From Acidocella sp. KAb 2-4 (GTDB lineage: Bacteria > Pseudomonadota > Alphaproteobacteria > Acetobacterales > Acetobacteraceae), in NCBI RefSeq assembly GCF_020567705.1, contig NZ_JAJDJU010000010.1:1-64000 (forward strand): 64,000 nt of DNA, written 5' to 3'. A program made the position numbers and the translations under genes. Below the pieces are notes generated by a model. It saw only the letters and a list, made by a program, of their open reading frames with translations. It was not told the DNA's origin and did no database searches. Below, in pieces: positions 1 to 7,694 of the stretch. Within the stretch, counting starts at the first letter, position 1; each line of letters begins with the position of its first letter.

Positions 1-819
1 GATCGATTTGGTCTCCCGCTCGCGCCGCACGGGCCGGTCATCGCGCCCTTGCGCCCGCGCCACCAGGGCCGGGCCATCCTCGCCCAGGGCGCGCGCCTGG
101 CGCTCATCCAGCGCCGCCAGCTGCCCGACGCGTGTGATGCCCATACCCGCCAGCCGCCTGGCCTGCACCGGCCCCACGCCGGGCAGAATCCCCACCGGCT
201 CCAGCGCCAGCTCCCCCGCCGCCTCGGCCCCGAACACAAAGAACCCGCGCGGCTTGCCCCGCTCCGCCGCCAGCTTGGCCAGCAGCCGGTTGGGGGCCAG
301 CCCGATGGAGACAGTGATGCCCAGCTCGCGTTCCACCTGCCTAGCGAAGCGGTTGAGCACCACCGCCGGCGGTGCGCCGTGCAGCGCTTCAGTGCCGGTG
401 AGGTCGAGCACTGCCTCGTCGATCGACTGCATCTGCACTAGCGGCGTCAGCGTCTCGAGCATCGCCCGCACCTGGCGGGAGACAGCCGCGTATTTCGCCA
501 TGTCGGGCTTCAGCACCACCGCTTGCGGGCAAAGCTGCCGGGCCTTGAACATCGGCATGGCCGAGCGCACGCCCGAGAGCCGCGCAATGTAACAACAGGT
601 GCTGACCACGCCGCGCGTGCCGCCGCCCACAATCACCGGCACATCCTGCAGCTCCGGCCGGTCCCGCTTCTCCACCGTGGCGAAGAAAGCGTCGCAATCC
701 ACATGCCCGATGGCGAGGCTGAACAGCTCCGGATGCCGCGCCACGCGCACCGAGCCGCAGCGCGGGCAGAGATTGCCCGTCTCCACCTCGGCATCGCAGT
801 CGCGGCAGATCGCCGGCAT
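1..819 (-). CDS. dinB: DNA polymerase IV (Y-family), 3' end cut by window
   Basis: Error-prone Y-family polymerase used in translesion synthesis and SOS mutagenesis. The visible 273 residues open with a zinc-ribbon-like pair of Cys motifs (CRDC and CPRC), followed by the palm motif HVDCDAFFATVE with the metal-binding Asp residues and the signature SIDEAVLDL. A helix-hairpin-helix-like stretch (ILPGVGPVQARRL) comes later. The little-finger C-terminus lies beyond base 1. The ATG at 819 sits 6 nt after the stop of the upstream dehydrogenase on the same strand, so they may be cotranscribed. The N-terminal Cys extension is, as far as I recall, common in alphaproteobacterial DinB. Confidence 0.93.
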   Translation of the reverse strand, partial: MPAICRDCDAEVETGNLCPRCGSVRVARHPELFSLAIGHVDCDAFFATVEKRDRPELQDVPVIVGGGTRGVVSTCCYIARLSGVRSAMPMFKARQLCPQAVVLKPDMAKYAAVSRQVRAMLETLTPLVQMQSIDEAVLDLTGTEALHGAPPAVVLNRFARQVERELGITVSIGLAPNRLLAKLAAERGKPRGFFVFGAEAAGELALEPVGILPGVGPVQARRLAGMGITRVGQLAALDERQARALGEDGPALVARAQGRDDRPVRRERETKSI

Positions 820-825
820 CGCGGC

Positions 826-1608
826 TCAGGTCTGGGAGTCGTCGATCACATAAGCCGCCGTCACCCCGCCATCGATGGTGTAGGCCGAGCCGGTGATGAA
901 GCTCGCCTCGTCGGAGGCCAGGAACGCGACGAGATTGGCGATCTCGGCGGGTTGCCCCAGCCGCCCCATCGGCAAATAGCGGCGGCGCAGCTTCCACGCC
1001 TCCTCATCGGCCATGAAGGCCTGCACCAGCGGCGTCGCGGTCGGCCCTGGGCAGATCGCCACGGCGCGGAGTTTCTTGCGCGCATACATCACCGCCAGCT
1101 CCCGCGTCATCGACAGCACGCCCCCCTTTGCCGCTGTGTAGGCGATCTGCGGAAAGGCCGAGCCGACCAGGGCGACGATCGAGGCGTTGTTGATGATGAC
1201 GCCGCCGCCCGCTTCCAGCAGATACGGAATCCCCGCCTTGCAGCACAGGAACACCGAGGTGAGATTGGCCGCGATGGTCTTGTCCCAGGTGGCGAGCGGC
1301 GTTTCCACCGGCCCGGCATCGTCCGCGGCGCAGATGCCGGCATTGTTAAACAGCGCATCGATGCCGCCAAACGCCGCCGCGCCCTCGGCGAACATCGCCG
1401 CGCAGGCGGCCTCGTGCGTGAGGTTGCCGATCACCGCCACGGCCTTCCCGCCCGCGTCGCGGATCGCCGCCACCGTGGCCTCGGCCGATGCGGCGTGCAG
1501 ATCGGCGCAGATCACCGCCGCGCCCTCCGCCGCGCATTTCTCCGCCGCGGCGCGGCCGATGCCGCCTCCGGCCCCGGTGATGAAGATCCGTTTACCCTGC
1601 AACCGCAT
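826..1608 (-). CDS. SDR-family NAD(P)-dependent oxidoreductase
   Basis: Classical short-chain dehydrogenase of 260 residues, probably cytosolic. It shows the N-terminal cofactor motif TGAGGGIG (about residues 11-18), the structural NNAG motif near residue 90, the catalytic Ser in NNASIV, and YTAAK with the catalytic Tyr and Lys. The C-terminal SFITGSAYTIDGG is typical of the 3-oxoacyl-reductase/3-hydroxybutyrate-dehydrogenase-like branch. The substrate cannot be read from sequence. The ATG is preceded by GGGAGAGG. It lies just upstream of dinB on the same strand, which probably reflects compact packing rather than shared function. Confidence 0.85.
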   Translation of the reverse strand: MRLQGKRIFITGAGGGIGRAAAEKCAAEGAAVICADLHAASAEATVAAIRDAGGKAVAVIGNLTHEAACAAMFAEGAAAFGGIDALFNNAGICAADDAGPVETPLATWDKTIAANLTSVFLCCKAGIPYLLEAGGGVIINNASIVALVGSAFPQIAYTAAKGGVLSMTRELAVMYARKKLRAVAICPGPTATPLVQAFMADEEAWKLRRRYLPMGRLGQPAEIANLVAFLASDEASFITGSAYTIDGGVTAAYVIDDSQT

Positions 1609-1656
1609 GTCAGCCTCTCCCGCGTTGTGGCGTTCAGCCCTGAAGCCGCCTTTGTC

Positions 1657-2712
1657 TCACTCCGGCGCGTCCGCGGCAATGACGGCGGATGACCAAGGCC
1701 GCGCCGGGCGCATCCAGGGGCGCTCCACCGCGCGGTGCAGCCAGGCCGCGAGCAGCAGCGCGAGGCCGGTGCTGGCCGGCAGAAACACTGCGCTGAACCA
1801 GCCGGGATGCCCCTGCGCCACCCGCCCCAGCACCAGCGCCACCGCCCGCTGCGCCGGTTCGTTTACCAGGTAGAGCGGGTAGGAGATCGCCCCCAGATAT
1901 TGCAAAACCCGGCTTTCCAGCACCGCCCCCCAGGCTTGGCGCTGCGCCAGCATCACCAAGCCCCAGGCCAGCGGGGTGAGGGCTTTCCCGGCGCCATCGG
2001 GCAGCGCCAGGGCGCAGGCGCCGAACAGGCAGACCCAGAAGCTGCGCCCGCCCTCGCCGCGCAGCCGCGCCGCGCTGGCCAGGCCGAGCGCGAAAAACGG
2101 CGCCGCATCGGGCAGAAAGGCGCGGCTGAAGGCGAAGCCGAACGGCAAGACCCGATACACCGCGCCCAGCCCGAGTAGCAGCAGAGCGAGCCGCCCCAGC
2201 CGCTGCGGCGCCGCCAGCCCGATCAGCACATAGAATTGCCATTCGGTGGAGAGGCTCCAGGCCGGGCCGAGCAGGGTGACATAAGCGTAAGGCAGCACCG
2301 GCTGCGGGATGACGCCCTGCACCAGCGCGAGATGCGCCAGCACATGCGCGAGCAGGTTGGGCGGCAGCGCACCCGCCATGATGTCGCGCCCCTCGGCCCC
2401 CACCCAGGCCAGGCCGCGCAGCGGGTCGCCCAGCGCCGTCAGCCCGATGCTGCCCGCCAGAACCAAGCCATATACCGGCAGCAGCCGCCGCGCCCGCGCC
2501 CGCATGAAGGGCGCGAACCGCCAGCCGAAGCGCTCCAGCGAGGGCGCGATCACCAGCCCGCTGAGCGCGAAGAACAGGTCCACCGCCGCCTCGCCATGGC
2601 GGAAGGGCGACGCCGCCCAGCCGGGCACCGCCGTGAGCGGCAAGGCGTGGCCGAGCATGACGTAAACCGCCAGCACGCCCCGCAGCCCATCCAGTCGCGC
2701 CAAGCGCCGCAT
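1657..2712 (-). CDS. Acyltransferase 3 family membrane protein
   Basis: A 351-residue multi-pass protein of the OafA/OatA-like acyltransferase 3 family, which transfers acetyl or other acyl groups onto surface polysaccharides, lipids or peptidoglycan. The N-terminus has the family opening LDGLRGVLAVYVMLGHALPL with the conserved His, then the RRLLPVY-type Arg cluster near residue 75 and about ten hydrophobic helices. PAWSLSTEWQFY matches the conserved W-S-L-x-E-F/W box. The target is unknown, with no polysaccharide genes nearby. The upstream 85 bp are conspicuously AT-rich compared with the rest of the window and probably carry its promoter. Confidence 0.82.
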   Translation of the reverse strand: MRRLARLDGLRGVLAVYVMLGHALPLTAVPGWAASPFRHGEAAVDLFFALSGLVIAPSLERFGWRFAPFMRARARRLLPVYGLVLAGSIGLTALGDPLRGLAWVGAEGRDIMAGALPPNLLAHVLAHLALVQGVIPQPVLPYAYVTLLGPAWSLSTEWQFYVLIGLAAPQRLGRLALLLLGLGAVYRVLPFGFAFSRAFLPDAAPFFALGLASAARLRGEGGRSFWVCLFGACALALPDGAGKALTPLAWGLVMLAQRQAWGAVLESRVLQYLGAISYPLYLVNEPAQRAVALVLGRVAQGHPGWFSAVFLPASTGLALLLAAWLHRAVERPWMRPARPWSSAVIAADAPE

Positions 2713-2798
2713 ACCTACAACCTAAAGATGAATATAAGCGAAAATATCGCCATTTTTGCTATATATACAACTTAAAGTCGATTATCTTTTCGCATCGA

Positions 2799-3983
2799 TC
2801 ACGCCTGCGCCAGCCCTCGGGCCAGATCCTCGATCAGGTCCTGGGTATCCTCCAGCCCCACGGAGAGGCGGATGCAGCCATCGGTAATGCCGAGCCTGGC
2901 GCGCTCCTCCGCCCCGATGCGCAGATGCGTGGTGGTCGCCGGATGCGTGGCGAGCGATTTCGTGTCACCCAGATTGTTGGAGATGGTGATGATCCGGAAC
3001 GCGTTCATCATCCGGAAGGCCGCCTCCTTGCCGCCCTTCACCTCGAAGGTCACCAGCGTACCCCCGTCCGACATTTGCGCCATCGCCAGTTCGCGCTGCG
3101 GGTGCGAGGCGAGGGTGGGGTAGAGCGCGCGCGCGATCTTCGGCGAGGCTTCCAGGAATTGCGCGATCGCCTCGGCGGATTTGGACTGAGCCGCGACGCG
3201 AAGATGCATCGTCTCCAGCCCCTTCAGGATCACCCAGGCATTGAACGGCGACATCGCTGGGCCGGTGTTGCGGAAGAAGGGCTGGAACACCGTCTCCATC
3301 CATTGCTTGCTGCCCAGCACCGCGCCGCCGAGCACGCGGCCCTGGCCGTCCATATGCTTGGTCGCCGAATACACCACCACATCCGCGCCCAGCTCCAGCG
3401 GCTTTTGCAGCAGCGGCGTGGCGAACACGTTATCCACCACCACGATCGCCCCCGCCGCATGCGCCAGATCCGACACCGCGCGCAGATCGACAATATCCAG
3501 CATCGGGTTGGAGGGCGTTTCCAGCAGCACCAGCGCGGTCGGCTGGCTCAACGCCGCCTTCCATTCCGCCATGTCGGTGCCTTCCACGAACACCGTCTCC
3601 ACCCCGTATTGCGGCAGCAGGGTGCTGACGATCCAGTGGCAGGAGCCAAACAGCGCCCGCGCCGCCACCACGCGCTGCCCGGCCTTGATGCCGCAGAGCA
3701 GCGCCGACGACACCGCCGCCATGCCCGTGGCGGTGGCGCGGCAGGCCTCCGCGCCCTCGATCTTGGCGAGCTTGCGCTCCAGCATCGTCACCGTCGGGTT
3801 GGCGAAGCGCGAATACTGGAAATGTTCGACGCGGTTGTCGAACACCGCCTCCGCCATCTCCGCGCTCTCATAGGTGAAGCCAGAGGTCAGGAACAACGCC
3901 TCGGCGTTTTCCTCGATATTGGTGCGGATCCGCCCGGCATGGATCAGATCGGTGGCAAGGCGGGTTTTCGGCGTGTCGGACAT
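2799..3983 (-). CDS. metZ: O-succinylhomoserine sulfhydrylase
   Basis: PLP enzyme of the Cys/Met-metabolism family (394 residues) that makes homocysteine from O-succinyl- or O-acetylhomoserine and sulfide. The sequence shows SRFANPT near the N-terminus, the PLP-binding Lys in YSATKHMDGQGRVLGG, VVDNVFATP and the C-terminal SVGLEDTQDLI. The order and wording match MetZ of alphaproteobacteria rather than MetB or MetC. The reading frame stays open 57 codons upstream through the riboswitch, but the ATG at 3983 (MSDTPKTRLATDLIHAG) is chosen because family members begin there and the leader is non-coding. Expression is probably SAM-controlled through the preceding SAM-II element. Confidence 0.92.
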   Translation of the reverse strand: MSDTPKTRLATDLIHAGRIRTNIEENAEALFLTSGFTYESAEMAEAVFDNRVEHFQYSRFANPTVTMLERKLAKIEGAEACRATATGMAAVSSALLCGIKAGQRVVAARALFGSCHWIVSTLLPQYGVETVFVEGTDMAEWKAALSQPTALVLLETPSNPMLDIVDLRAVSDLAHAAGAIVVVDNVFATPLLQKPLELGADVVVYSATKHMDGQGRVLGGAVLGSKQWMETVFQPFFRNTGPAMSPFNAWVILKGLETMHLRVAAQSKSAEAIAQFLEASPKIARALYPTLASHPQRELAMAQMSDGGTLVTFEVKGGKEAAFRMMNAFRIITISNNLGDTKSLATHPATTTHLRIGAEERARLGITDGCIRLSVGLEDTQDLIEDLARGLAQA

Positions 3984-3998
3984 CGTGGTGGCCCATCC

Positions 3999-4107
3999 AA
4001 AAAAACGTCCGGCCACGGGAGATTGCGGCGCGCGCACACGCCTCAGCCTCTTTAGCGCGCTTATTTTGCTCCTGGCGGCAGCCAGCCTCGCCGCAATCCG
4101 GCCGGAC
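3999..4107 (-). terminator. Possible alternative terminator fold in metZ leader
   Basis: On the minus strand GTCCGGCC (4107-4100) and GATTGCGGCG (4098-4089), which lie inside the SAM-II loop, are exactly complementary to GGCCGGAC (4014-4007) and CGCCGCAATC (4030-4021). Seven T residues (4005-3999) follow the second arm after one G. This resembles an intrinsic terminator whose 5' arm is the aptamer. The long loop of about 58 nt and the unexpected regulatory sign keep confidence low. Confidence 0.38.
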
Positions 4108-4120
4108 AAATCACGAGGTT
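4045..4120 (-). promoter_or_regulatory. SAM-II (SAM-alpha) riboswitch aptamer upstream of metZ
   Basis: On the minus strand the order of SAM-II hallmarks is seen: P1 strand CCTCG (4118-4114), loop starting TGATTTG, TTGCGG, P1 strand CGAGG (4090-4086), an AAAATAAG joining segment and the 3' core GCTAAAGAGG (4056-4047). These match the known SAM-II pattern of UGAUUU, UUGC and GCUAAA around a short P1. An extra small hairpin (CTGGC/GCCAG) is inserted in the joining region. Location before metZ is the classic SAM-II setting. The distance from the 3' core to the metZ ATG (about 63 nt) is longer than in compact SAM-II leaders. Confidence 0.82.
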
Positions 4121-4182
4121 CGCATCGCCTACGCCTCCCCGCTTGCGCGGTCAATGCTGGCGGGATATGTACGCGCGCACAG

Positions 4183-4256
4183 GCGGGTATGATGTAATGG
4201 TAGCCTGTCAGCTTCCCAAGCTGAATGCGCGGGTTCGATTCCCGCTACCCGCTCCA
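4183..4256 (+). tRNA. tRNA-Gly(CCC)
   Basis: Complete 74-nt cloverleaf. The acceptor stem is GCGGGTA (4183-4189) with TACCCGC, then discriminator T and an encoded CCA end (4254-4256). The anticodon stem TCAGC/GCTGA encloses the loop TTCCCAA, giving anticodon CCC, which reads GGG glycine codons. The T arm is GCGGG-TTCGATT-CCCGC. The D loop contains AATGGTA. It lies between the divergently transcribed metZ leader and a non-coding stretch. No integrase or repeated tRNA end is seen nearby, so it does not look like a used attachment site. Confidence 0.96.
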
Positions 4257-4691
4257 ATTTCCCATCTGGCGATGCCTGCGCAAAGCGCAATCACGCCGGG
4301 GGAAGACTTACGATAGAACTCCGATCCATGCGCTCCACCCCCTATCGAACCGGCGGTGCCGGTCAGGCAGGCTGGGTTGCCATTGGCACCTCATGCGGCC
4401 GGTATGATGCGCCGCAAAAATAGTTTTCCACCATCCATGCTTCGTTAAAAATCAACGAGTTTAATGGTGGCTGAGCGTGCGGCCGGCAGCAGGTGTTTTG
4501 ATAAAATCGTTGGTTTTTACGTAGAATTTTGGTTTCCATGGTCTCAGCGGGGGCGTGCGGTCTGTTAACGAGCATAATCCGGTTGTCCCGGCTCTTGCGG
4601 CACTGTCCACAAACATATCCACAGGGTTATCAAGAGGCCTGTGGATAAATGCTCCGCCACGCCCAATCTCCGGAGCCCGATCCACCCCGGA
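4257..4691. other. Non-coding region between tRNA-Gly and lipoprotein gene
   Basis: No convincing gene is seen on either strand; the short open frames lack ribosome sites and recognisable content. The stretch holds an AT-rich tract (about 4494-4540), a distant inverted pair CCACCAT/ATGGTGG (about 4430-4472) enclosing TCGTT/AACGA, and a cluster of DnaA-box-like sequences (4603-4648). Its base composition is clearly less GC-rich than the surrounding genes, suggesting regulatory or structural DNA. Confidence 0.6.
4603..4648. promoter_or_regulatory. Cluster of DnaA-box-like sequences
   Basis: TGTGGATAA at 4640-4648 is the exact reverse complement of the DnaA box TTATCCACA. ATATCCACA at 4615-4623 differs at one base, and CTGTCCACA at 4603-4611 differs at two. 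Three such sites within 46 bp beside an AT-rich tract could mean a DnaA-controlled promoter, a DnaA titration site, or part of a replication origin. Gene neighbours do not resemble a known alphaproteobacterial origin locus. Confidence 0.45.
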
Positions 4692-4721
4692 TTGACATTA
4701 TTTTTGCGAGTTCAGAATAAT
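4692..4721 (+). promoter_or_regulatory. Sigma-70-like promoter for the lipoprotein gene
   Basis: A consensus -35 hexamer TTGACA (4692-4697) is followed after 18 nt by AATAAT (4716-4721), a five-of-six match to the -10 box. It lies 70 bp before the lipoprotein start at 4792 and points toward it. Confidence 0.6.
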
Positions 4722-4791
4722 GCCGCGGATGGAGCTTGGTACGCTTTTATCAAGCGCGATCATGCGGGCTGAACTAAAGGGAGAGCGGGTG

Positions 4792-5235
4792 ATGAAAATT
4801 CTGGGCGCGCTGTTTGCCGCTTTTTTCCTTGCAGGGTGCGCTGTGCCGCAATCCCCGACGTCTGAATACATCCCCGGCCGAATTGTGTCGGTGGCCGACG
4901 GCAAGATTATGCCCGTGCAGATCCAGCTGAGCACTTTCGACAATCCGACTGGCAAGATGGTCGCCACTGATCCGGTCTCGGGAGAGGTTCTGGACGGAAA
5001 TTACACGGCTTTCCCGGCGACCACCTACACCCAGGCATCGCATCCGACATTGTTTGGCAATGAGACCACTGTTTCCACCCAGCAGGTGAGCGACACGGTG
5101 CCCGCTTCCGCCACCCTCGTGGGCAACAAGGGCACGGTCATCGTGATCAAGATGCAGATTAAAGCGGGCAACCCTCCGGTTGGGTTTGGCGAAGGCGAGG
5201 ATAATAAAGGGCGGAAATACACGCTCCAGTTTTGA
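4792..5235 (+). CDS. Small lipoprotein of unknown function
   Basis: A 147-residue protein I do not recognise. It begins MKILGALFAAFFLAGCAVPQ, a lipoprotein signal peptide with lipobox LAGC, so Cys19 should be lipidated and the protein anchored in the cell envelope. The mature part contains a polar region and predicted beta-rich stretches (GTVIVIKMQIKAG) with no known motif. The start at 4792 is chosen because it gives the clean signal peptide and follows AAAGGGAGAG; a GTG directly before it is also possible. It stands alone behind its own promoter and converges with hrpB 25 bp downstream. Confidence 0.75.
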   Translation: MKILGALFAAFFLAGCAVPQSPTSEYIPGRIVSVADGKIMPVQIQLSTFDNPTGKMVATDPVSGEVLDGNYTAFPATTYTQASHPTLFGNETTVSTQQVSDTVPASATLVGNKGTVIVIKMQIKAGNPPVGFGEGEDNKGRKYTLQF

Positions 5236-5260
5236 TGGGTGCCGGAGGTTGGCCTGTTTA

Positions 5261-7648
5261 TCATAACCAGGGCGTCTCCGGCCAATCGTGCTTGGGGTAG
5301 CGCCCGCGCATGTCGCGCCGCGCATCCGCCCAGCCGCCGCGCCAAAACCCGGCGAGATCGGCGGTGATGGCGATCGGCCGCCCCGCCGGGGAGAGCAGGG
5401 CGAGTTGCAGCTTCACCTTGCCACCGGCCAGTTGCGGCGTGGTGTCGGTGCCATAAAACACATGCGCGCGGGCCGAGGCCACCGGCACCGGGCCGCTATA
5501 ATCGATCCGCACCGTGCCGCGCTTCAGCTTGATCTCGGCGGGCAAGTCCCTGTCCAGCCGCGCCGCGCGCTCATACCCCACCCAGTTGCGCAGCGCCGCC
5601 AGCACATCCACGCTGCGGGCGCCGCGCAGGCTGGTCATCCCGGCCAGATAGGGCGCCAGCCAATCCTGCACCGCCGCTGCCAGGGCCTGGCGCGAGAGGT
5701 CCGGGTAATCCGGGTCGATGCCGCGCATCACCGCGGCGCGGGCACAGAAATTCTCCGCTGCCTCGGTCCAGTCCAGCTGATCCAGCCGGGTCGCCAGGGC
5801 GTTGGCCAGGGCCGCCTGCACCTCGTCCGGCGTGGCCGGGGCGTTGCGGTCGGCCAGCACCAGCGCGCCCAGGCGCACCCGCTCGCGCACCGACACGCTG
5901 CCCGATGCCGGATCGAACCCGGTTTCCCGCGTGGTCTTGCAGCGTGCGCGCAAGCTGGCGGGCAGAGCCTCCAGGTCCAGCGGCGCGGCTAGGCGGATGC
6001 GGCCGCCTTTCGCCTCCAGCGCCCCCACCACCAGCAGCCGCGCGCGCGCCAGCGGGTCGGCCGGGGAGAGATTGCCCGAGCCGCCGCCCGAGAGGCGGTA
6101 GGAGCCCGCCTCGCCCCGCGCCTGACCAATCCGGTCGGGGAAGGCCGCCGCCAGCAGCGCGCCCGGTTCGCCGCCCGCCGGTATTGTGCCCACGCCCAGC
6201 CGGTTGCGGTAGATCTTCGCCGCCTGGCGCACACGGGCGAGGATGGCGCGGTCGCCCTCGCCCCGTCCGGCCAATGCCTCGAGCCGCAGCCGCAAATCCG
6301 CCGAGGCCTCGCGCCCCAGGAAATCCCTCTCCTCCAGCACCGCCGCGATTTCCGCCGCCAGCGCGCGCTCAGGCTTGGCCTCACCCGCCAGCATCATCGC
6401 CGCCAGCCGCGGCTCGGCGCGCAGCCGGGCCATCTCCCGGCCCAGCGCGGTGATCCGCCCGCGCTCATCCACCGCGCCCAGCTCCTCCAGCAGCGCACGC
6501 GCGGCCTTCACCGCGCCTTCGGGGGGCGGGTCGATGAAGGGCAGGGTGGCGGGCAATTCGCCCCAAGCGGCGCAGGCCAGCACCAGCCCGGAAAGTTCAG
6601 CGGCCAAAATCTCCGGTGTCTCGAACAGCGCCAGCCCCCGGTGCAGCGCCTCGGACCATAAACGGATCGCAACCCCCGGCCCCAGGCGCCCGGCACGCCC
6701 CGCGCGCTGCGCCGCCGCCGCCCGGCTGATGCGCAGGGTGGTGAGCCGGGTCAGCCCGGTGGCGCCATCGAGCACCGGCGCGCGGCGGTAACCGCCATCG
6801 ATGACGATGCGCACCCCCGGAACCGTGAGCGAGGTTTCGGCAATGGAGGTGGAGAGCACCACGCGCCGCCCCTCATGCTCGCGCAGGGCTGTGTCCTGCG
6901 CCTCGCGCGAGAGATCGCCATGCAGCGGCAGCACCAGGGCCGGGCATTTCTCCAGCGCCGCCTGGGTGCGGCGGATTTCCGCCATGCCGGGCAGAAACAC
7001 CAGGATATCGCCCGGATGCGCCACCAGCGCCTCGCGCACCGCCTTGGCCGCCGCCTCCGGCAGATCCCGCGCCGACATGATATCCCGCTTCGCGTGCTGC
7101 ACCTCGACTGGAAACATCTTGCCCGCGCTCTCGATCACCGGCGCGTCGAGCAGGCGGGAGATTTTCTCCGCCTCGGCGGTGGCCGACATCGCCAGGATAC
7201 GCAGCTCCGGCCGCAGATTGCGCTGCAAATCCAGCACCAGGGCCAGGGCCAGATCCGCGTCCAGGCTGCGTTCATGCACCTCGTCGAAGATCACCAGATT
7301 CACCCCGGTCAGCCCAGGGTCGGTCAGCAGGCGGGAGGTCAGCAGCCCTTCGGTGATCACCTCCACCATTGTCTCCGGCCCCACCGCGCTTTCCAACCGG
7401 GTGCGGAAGCCAACCCGCCGCCCCACGCTCTCGCCCAGCAATTCCGCCATGCGCATCGCCGCCGCCCGCGCCGCCAGCCGCCGCGGCTCCAGCAGCAGGA
7501 TCTTGCCCATGCTCGCCCGCATCGCGGCCAGCGGCACCAGCGTGGTTTTGCCCGCGCCGGGCGGGGCGACCAGCACGGCGTTGCGCGCCTCGGTGGTCAG
7601 GGTGCGCAGCAACTCGGGCAGAATGTCTTTTACGGGCAGGTCGATCAT
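5261..7648 (-). CDS. hrpB: ATP-dependent RNA helicase HrpB
   Basis: DEAH-box helicase of 795 residues, the usual HrpB length. Motif I is PPGAGKTT (about residues 29-36), the DEAH motif appears as DEVH in IFDEVHERSLDADLA (about 121-124), SAT in AMSATAE and motif VI as QRAGRAGR. The C-terminus ends with the HrpB signature MRGRYPKHDWPETP. The cellular role of HrpB is not well defined; the family acts on RNA. The frame is open further upstream, but the ATG at 7648 (MIDLPVKDILPELL) fits family starts and avoids overlap with the divergent dsbD-like gene. Confidence 0.93.
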   Translation of the reverse strand: MIDLPVKDILPELLRTLTTEARNAVLVAPPGAGKTTLVPLAAMRASMGKILLLEPRRLAARAAAMRMAELLGESVGRRVGFRTRLESAVGPETMVEVITEGLLTSRLLTDPGLTGVNLVIFDEVHERSLDADLALALVLDLQRNLRPELRILAMSATAEAEKISRLLDAPVIESAGKMFPVEVQHAKRDIMSARDLPEAAAKAVREALVAHPGDILVFLPGMAEIRRTQAALEKCPALVLPLHGDLSREAQDTALREHEGRRVVLSTSIAETSLTVPGVRIVIDGGYRRAPVLDGATGLTRLTTLRISRAAAAQRAGRAGRLGPGVAIRLWSEALHRGLALFETPEILAAELSGLVLACAAWGELPATLPFIDPPPEGAVKAARALLEELGAVDERGRITALGREMARLRAEPRLAAMMLAGEAKPERALAAEIAAVLEERDFLGREASADLRLRLEALAGRGEGDRAILARVRQAAKIYRNRLGVGTIPAGGEPGALLAAAFPDRIGQARGEAGSYRLSGGGSGNLSPADPLARARLLVVGALEAKGGRIRLAAPLDLEALPASLRARCKTTRETGFDPASGSVSVRERVRLGALVLADRNAPATPDEVQAALANALATRLDQLDWTEAAENFCARAAVMRGIDPDYPDLSRQALAAAVQDWLAPYLAGMTSLRGARSVDVLAALRNWVGYERAARLDRDLPAEIKLKRGTVRIDYSGPVPVASARAHVFYGTDTTPQLAGGKVKLQLALLSPAGRPIAITADLAGFWRGGWADARRDMRGRYPKHDWPETPWL

Positions 7649-7694
7649 CGCCGCCCGGATACCAGAGAGCGCCGCGCCATGCGATATTGCCGCC

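Noticed and set aside
4450-4475. CtrA binding site near the DnaA boxes
   Set aside because: TTAA copies there are separated by 12 nt rather than the required 7.
4183-4691. tRNA-Gly as integration site of a mobile element
   Set aside because: No integrase, no repeated tRNA end and no foreign gene block are visible downstream.
6801-7694. N-terminal extension of the DsbD-like gene
   Set aside because: It is antisense to hrpB motifs; the DsbD signal peptide gives a proper start at 7695.
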